7,378 nt of DNA from Lawsonibacter sp. (GTDB taxonomy: Bacteria > Bacillota > Clostridia > Oscillospirales > Oscillospiraceae), in assembly GCA_022798155.1 (NCBI GenBank), contig JAAWLY010000109.1, positions 1 through 7,378 of the forward strand, given 5' to 3'. Position numbers and translations under genes: made by a program. Below, in pieces: positions 3,952-7,378 of this stretch; position 1 is the stretch's first letter, and the number at the start of each line of letters is the position of its first letter. Under the pieces are notes generated by a model. The model did not search any database and had not been told where the DNA came from. It saw only the letters and a program-made list of their open reading frames with translations.

Positions 3952-6594
3952 TCACCGCACAGCCTCCTCCGCGGCGGACTCCGCCTCGCTTCCACGGCCT
4001 GAGGCCTTGGCCAGCTCACAGATGGGGATGGGGGCCGCGGCCAAGACCAGCACGGTAACCCACTGCGGTACGCTCATGGGGACCACGGAGAACACCCCCT
4101 GGAGGGGCGGGATCAGCAGCACGGACAGCTGCATGGCCATCCCTGCCAGAAAGGCCTGGTTCATGGCCGGATTGGACAGCACCCCCTGGGCGAAGAGGGA
4201 GCGGTCCTCGCTGCGGACGTTGAAGGCGTGGAACAGCTGGCACAGGGTGAGGGTGGCAAAGGCCATGGTGTTGGCGGTGGCCCCCTCCATTCCCGGGGCG
4301 GCCAGCCGGGTAAAGCCCAAAAAATAGGCCGCCAGGGTCAGCGCACCCACCATCAGCCCCTGCCAAGCCAGGCGGAGGGAAAATTCCCGATCGAAAAGCC
4401 CGGCGGAGGCGTCTCGGGGCTCCTCTTCCATCGCCCCCTCCTCCACTGGCTCCACCCCCAGGGCCAGGGCGGGCAGGGAATCGGTGACCAGGTTGAGCCA
4501 CAGCAGCTGCACCGGCACCAGAGGCATCTGTCCAAAGCCCAACAAAGTGGCTGCAAAGATGGTGAAAATTTCCCCAATGTTGCAGGAGAGCAGGTAGTGG
4601 ATTGCCTTGCGGATGTTGGAGTAAATCCCCCGCCCCTCCTCGATGGCGGAGACGATGGTGGAAAAGTTGTCGTCGGTGAGGATCATGTCCGCCGCGCCTT
4701 TGGCCACGTCGGTGCCCGTCTTCCCCATGGCGCAGCCGATGTCGGCGGCCTTCAGGGCGGGGGCGTCGTTGACCCCGTCCCCCGTCATAGCCACCACTTT
4801 CCCCCGCTTCTGCCAAGCCTGGACAATGCGCATCTTGTGCTCCGGAGACACCCGGGCAAAGACGGCGAACTTTTCAATGTCCTCCTCCAGCAGCTCCTGG
4901 GGCATAAAGTCCAGCTCCGCGCCCGTCACTGTCCAATCCCCTGGGCGGGCGATGTCCAGCTCTCTGGCTACCGCCAGGGCGGTGGCCCGGTGGTCGCCAG
5001 TGATCATCACCGGCCGCACCCCCGCCAGGTGGCACTTGGCCACCGCCGCCTTTACCTCGGGCCGGGGCGGGTCCATCAGGCCGAACAGCCCCAGAAAGGT
5101 CAGGCCGCTCTCAATGGCACGGGGCTCCAGCTCCCGGGGCAGGCCGTCCAGCTCTCTCCGGGCCACGGCGATCACCCGCAGGGCTTTTCCCGCCATCTCC
5201 TCGTTGGCGGCCAGAATCCTGGCCCGGTCCCCCTGGGTGATGGGCCCTCTGGGGGTGGCGGAGCACCGCTCCAGCAGCACGTCAGGGGCCCCTTTCACAA
5301 AGGCAGCCCAGCTCCCGTCCTCCTGGCTGTGGATGGTGGACATCAGCTTCCGCCCTGAATCGAAGGGCAGGTCGGCCACCCGTGGGAACCGCTCCAGCTC
5401 CCGGTTCTGGTCCACCCCGTCCTGGGCGGCGGCTACCACCAGCGCCCCCTCGGTGGGATCGCCGGAGGCGGTGGGGGCCCCGGCCTTCCACTCCAGCCGG
5501 GCGTCGCAGCACAGACACCCCACCAGCATGGCGTCCCGCCGCCGGGCCCCGGGGGTAAGCCACACCTGCTGCACGGTCATCTTGTTCCGGGTGAGGGTGC
5601 CCGTCTTATCAGAGCAGATTACCCCGGCGCAGCCCAGAGTCTCCACCGCGGGCAGCTTTTTCACAATGGCGTTCCGTCCCGCCAGCCGCTGGATGCCCAG
5701 GGCCAGCACAATGGTGACAATGGCGGGCAGGCCCTCCGGAATGGCGGCCACCGCCAGAGAGACGGCGGTGAGGAACATGTCTAAAATTCCCTTCCCCTGG
5801 AACAACCCCACCCCGAACATCACCGCGCACACCGCCATGCACAGGAAAGACAGGGATTTGGATATCTCCGCCATCCGCTTTTGCAGAGGGGTCTCCCCCT
5901 GGCCCCCCTCCAACAGCAGTCCGGCAATCTGGCCCATCTGGGTGTTCATGCCGGTGGCTGTTACCAGGGCCGTTCCCCGTCCGGCGGTAATCAGAGTACC
6001 TGAAATCAGCATATTCAACCGGTCTCCCAGGGAGGTGTCCGGGGGGAGGGCATCCACCGCCTGTTTTTCCACCGGCACCGACTCCCCCGTCATGGACGAT
6101 TCGTCGGCCTGGAGGCGGCTGCACTCCAAAATCCGAGCGTCAGCGGGGACCTGATCCCCCGCCTCCAACAAAATCACGTCTCCGGGCACTAGGGCGGCAG
6201 CGGCCACCCGCCGCCGGTTCCCATCCCGCAGCACGCTGGCCTGGGGGGCGGACATCCGCCTCAACTCCTCCAGGGCCTGCTGGGCGTGGTCCTCCTGGGT
6301 GATGGAGATAACCCCGTTTACCACCACAATCACCAGGATAATCACTCCGTCCAGCCAGTCCTCCCCGCCGCTGGCCGCCAGGGACAGCCCCGCCGCCGCC
6401 AGCAGCACCAGAATCATGGGGTCCTTGAGCTGGCCCAGAATCCGGACAAGGAGGCCGGGGGGCGGCTGCTGGGCCAGCTGGTTGGGCCCCACCCGCTCTA
6501 AACGCTGGGCCGCCTCCCGCTGGGTCAGGCCCTGGGGGCGGCCCTCCACCTCCTGCATCACCTGGGCCAACCGCATACTGTGCCACTCGCCCAT
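3952..6594 (-). CDS. P-type Ca2+-transporting ATPase (P2A, SERCA/PMR1-like)
   Basis: This 880-residue ion pump of the plasma membrane most likely exports Ca2+ using ATP. The order is an N-terminal cation-ATPase domain (about 5-45), helices M1-M2 (58-98), actuator domain with TGES (169-172), M3-M4 (247-303) with PEGLP (286-290), phosphorylation site DKTGT with D329, nucleotide-binding domain with KGAP (434-437), TGDH (532-535), hinge TGDGVND (604-610), and six C-terminal helices from about 664. Ca2+ ligands aligned by eye to SERCA are all present in M4-M6: E287 (SERCA E309), N672 and E675 (N768, E771), N701, T704 and D705 (N796, T799, D800). The M8 ligand E908 appears to be Q785. Length and domains match intact bacterial members. 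The ATG at 6594 has a purine-rich GGAAGGGAGAG about 7 bases upstream, and the N-terminus fits the family. No regulator is adjacent. Mn2+ transport cannot be excluded. Confidence 0.95.
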   Translation of the reverse strand: MGEWHSMRLAQVMQEVEGRPQGLTQREAAQRLERVGPNQLAQQPPPGLLVRILGQLKDPMILVLLAAAGLSLAASGGEDWLDGVIILVIVVVNGVISITQEDHAQQALEELRRMSAPQASVLRDGNRRRVAAAALVPGDVILLEAGDQVPADARILECSRLQADESSMTGESVPVEKQAVDALPPDTSLGDRLNMLISGTLITAGRGTALVTATGMNTQMGQIAGLLLEGGQGETPLQKRMAEISKSLSFLCMAVCAVMFGVGLFQGKGILDMFLTAVSLAVAAIPEGLPAIVTIVLALGIQRLAGRNAIVKKLPAVETLGCAGVICSDKTGTLTRNKMTVQQVWLTPGARRRDAMLVGCLCCDARLEWKAGAPTASGDPTEGALVVAAAQDGVDQNRELERFPRVADLPFDSGRKLMSTIHSQEDGSWAAFVKGAPDVLLERCSATPRGPITQGDRARILAANEEMAGKALRVIAVARRELDGLPRELEPRAIESGLTFLGLFGLMDPPRPEVKAAVAKCHLAGVRPVMITGDHRATALAVARELDIARPGDWTVTGAELDFMPQELLEEDIEKFAVFARVSPEHKMRIVQAWQKRGKVVAMTGDGVNDAPALKAADIGCAMGKTGTDVAKGAADMILTDDNFSTIVSAIEEGRGIYSNIRKAIHYLLSCNIGEIFTIFAATLLGFGQMPLVPVQLLWLNLVTDSLPALALGVEPVEEGAMEEEPRDASAGLFDREFSLRLAWQGLMVGALTLAAYFLGFTRLAAPGMEGATANTMAFATLTLCQLFHAFNVRSEDRSLFAQGVLSNPAMNQAFLAGMAMQLSVLLIPPLQGVFSVVPMSVPQWVTVLVLAAAPIPICELAKASGRGSEAESAAEEAVR

Positions 6595-6622
6595 ACCGTC
6601 ACTCTCCCTTCCAATTTCTACC

Positions 6623-6652
6623 AGTATAAGCCGGGGCTTGTCCGGTTTTCAG
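6623..6652 (-). promoter_or_regulatory. Possible promoter of the Ca2+-ATPase gene
   Basis: On the minus strand, CTGAAA (6647-6652) is followed after 18 bases by TATACT (6623-6628). The -10 matches five of six consensus positions and the -35 four of six. It lies between the ileS terminator and the ATPase ribosome binding site, where a promoter is required if the terminator works. Expected leader length is about 20-25 bases. Confidence 0.45.
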
Positions 6653-6680
6653 GCGAAATCGGTCGAGAGAGAAAAAGAAT

Positions 6681-6709
6681 CCGCCCGGCGCAGATTTTAC
6701 GCCGGGCGG
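6681..6709 (-). terminator. Intrinsic terminator of ileS
   Basis: CCGCCCGGCG (6681-6690) pairs perfectly with CGCCGGGCGG (6700-6709) around a 9-base loop. On the minus strand the stem is followed by ATTCTTTTTCTCTCTC, a clear T-rich tail. It begins 18 bases after the ileS stop codon and should uncouple ileS from the ATPase gene. Confidence 0.85.
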
Positions 6710-6727
6710 TCGTTAAACTGATATTCT

Positions 6728-7378
6728 TTACACCTCGATGGCGGGCACCACCTTGGCGCACCGGGGGCAGAGGGTGGGGTGTTTGGCGTCGCTGCCCACG
6801 GTGGGCAGGACCTTCCAGCACCGCTCGCACTTCTGGCCCTGGGCGGGCTCTACGTTGGCAACGGTGAGGTTAACCATCTCCGTCTCAACCTGAGAAACGA
6901 TGAGGATGTCGGCCAGCTCCTCCTGATCCATTTCGGCAAAGAAAGCGTCCTCTTTCCGAAGGCCCAAGATAACCTTGGCTTCCAGGCTCTTGCCGATCTT
7001 CTTCTCGTTCCGGGCTTTCTCCAGCTCGGCGTTGACCACGTCCCGGAGCTGAATGATTTCCTCCCAACGCTCCATGGCCGCGTCGTCCAGGGCGTACTCG
7101 GCAAAGGGCTGGTTCATCTCGTTGAGGAGCACGTTGCGGGGGTCGTCGCCCTCCCGGTGGGGCATGGCCAGCCAGATCTCATCGCAGGTGAAGGCCAGGA
7201 TGGGGGCGAAGAGCTTGGTGATGGTGTCCAGGATGAGCCACAGGGCGGTCTGGGCGGAGCGGCGGAGGAGCCCGTCCTTCTCCTCGCAGTACAGCCGGTC
7301 CTTGATGATGTCCAGATAGAAGGAGGACAGCTCCACCACGCAGAAGTCGTTGATGGCGTGGGACACCACGTGGTACTC
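6728..7378 (-). CDS. ileS: Isoleucyl-tRNA synthetase, C-terminal part (cut by window edge)
   Basis: The cytoplasmic enzyme charges tRNA-Ile with isoleucine. Only the last 216 residues are inside the window; the frame is open through the right edge, beginning EYH-VVSHAINDF. The visible part is the class Ia anticodon-binding domain, with ELSSFYLDIIKDRLY (residues 16-30 of the visible piece) and DEIWLAMP (66-73), which correspond to conserved IleRS blocks. It ends with the zinc-binding module: cysteine pairs CERC (184-187) and CPRC (204-207), as in the E. coli-type IleRS whose C-terminal zinc finger is needed for aminoacylation. The catalytic HIGH and KMSKS motifs and the editing domain lie outside. 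The TAA stop at 6728-6730 is followed by a strong terminator. Any T-box leader would be upstream, outside the window. Confidence 0.95.
   Translation of the reverse strand, partial: EYHVVSHAINDFCVVELSSFYLDIIKDRLYCEEKDGLLRRSAQTALWLILDTITKLFAPILAFTCDEIWLAMPHREGDDPRNVLLNEMNQPFAEYALDDAAMERWEEIIQLRDVVNAELEKARNEKKIGKSLEAKVILGLRKEDAFFAEMDQEELADILIVSQVETEMVNLTVANVEPAQGQKCERCWKVLPTVGSDAKHPTLCPRCAKVVPAIEV

Noticed and set aside
4643..6154. A 503-codon open frame on the plus strand, antisense to the Ca2+-ATPase gene
   Set aside because: Its translation is rich in Ser, Arg, Pro and Ala with no recognisable domain, and it lies wholly opposite a gene with every P-type ATPase motif. High GC content produces long antisense frames.

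Overview
The window looks like chromosomal DNA from a GC-rich gut-type member of the Clostridia, near Oscillospiraceae (Flavonifractor/Pseudoflavonifractor-like). The basis is strong GC bias in the coding regions, AGGAGG-type ribosome binding sites, sigma-A-type promoters in short AT-rich gaps, a BspA-type leucine-rich repeat protein with SLH domains, and a YtrA-type GntR/ABC operon. The taxonomic placement is an inference from gene style; there is no rRNA or other marker here.

Layout, left to right. Positions 1-101 are AT-rich and unlike the rest. They abut a UDP-galactopyranose mutase gene (glf, minus strand, 47-430) that keeps only its N-terminal FAD-binding part and then runs into a short foreign-looking tail and a stop. 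It has its own promoter (461-488), which overlaps a perfect 14-bp palindrome. Next, on the minus strand, is a secreted cell-surface protein (574-1782) with a signal peptide, six exact 23-residue leucine-rich repeats and three SLH modules, followed by a hairpin terminator (535-560). A 184-bp gap (1783-1966) holds back-to-back divergent promoters. Rightwards from it runs a tightly packed three-gene operon: a YtrA-like GntR repressor (1967-2326), an ABC ATPase (2323-3060) and a six-helix permease (3050-3835). The genes overlap by 4 and 11 bases. A large AT-rich dyad (1918-1953) covers the -10 region and start site of this operon and is the obvious candidate operator for the GntR protein.

The operon converges on a minus-strand P2A-type Ca2+-ATPase of 880 residues (3952-6594). 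The 116-bp gap between them (3836-3951) is packed with hairpins. The ATPase gene follows the 3' end of ileS (isoleucyl-tRNA synthetase, 6728 to the right edge), separated by a strong intrinsic terminator (6681-6709) and a possible promoter of its own, so it is probably transcribed independently of ileS.

How the genes work together: only the GntR-ABC-permease set is a clear functional unit, an envelope ABC exporter or stress module that is probably autorepressed. The other genes look like independent neighbours. I see no phage, transposase, CRISPR, toxin-antitoxin or defence genes, and nothing that I would call a new multi-gene system. The points most worth checking are the truncated glf at its AT-rich junction and the 36-bp operator-like dyad.
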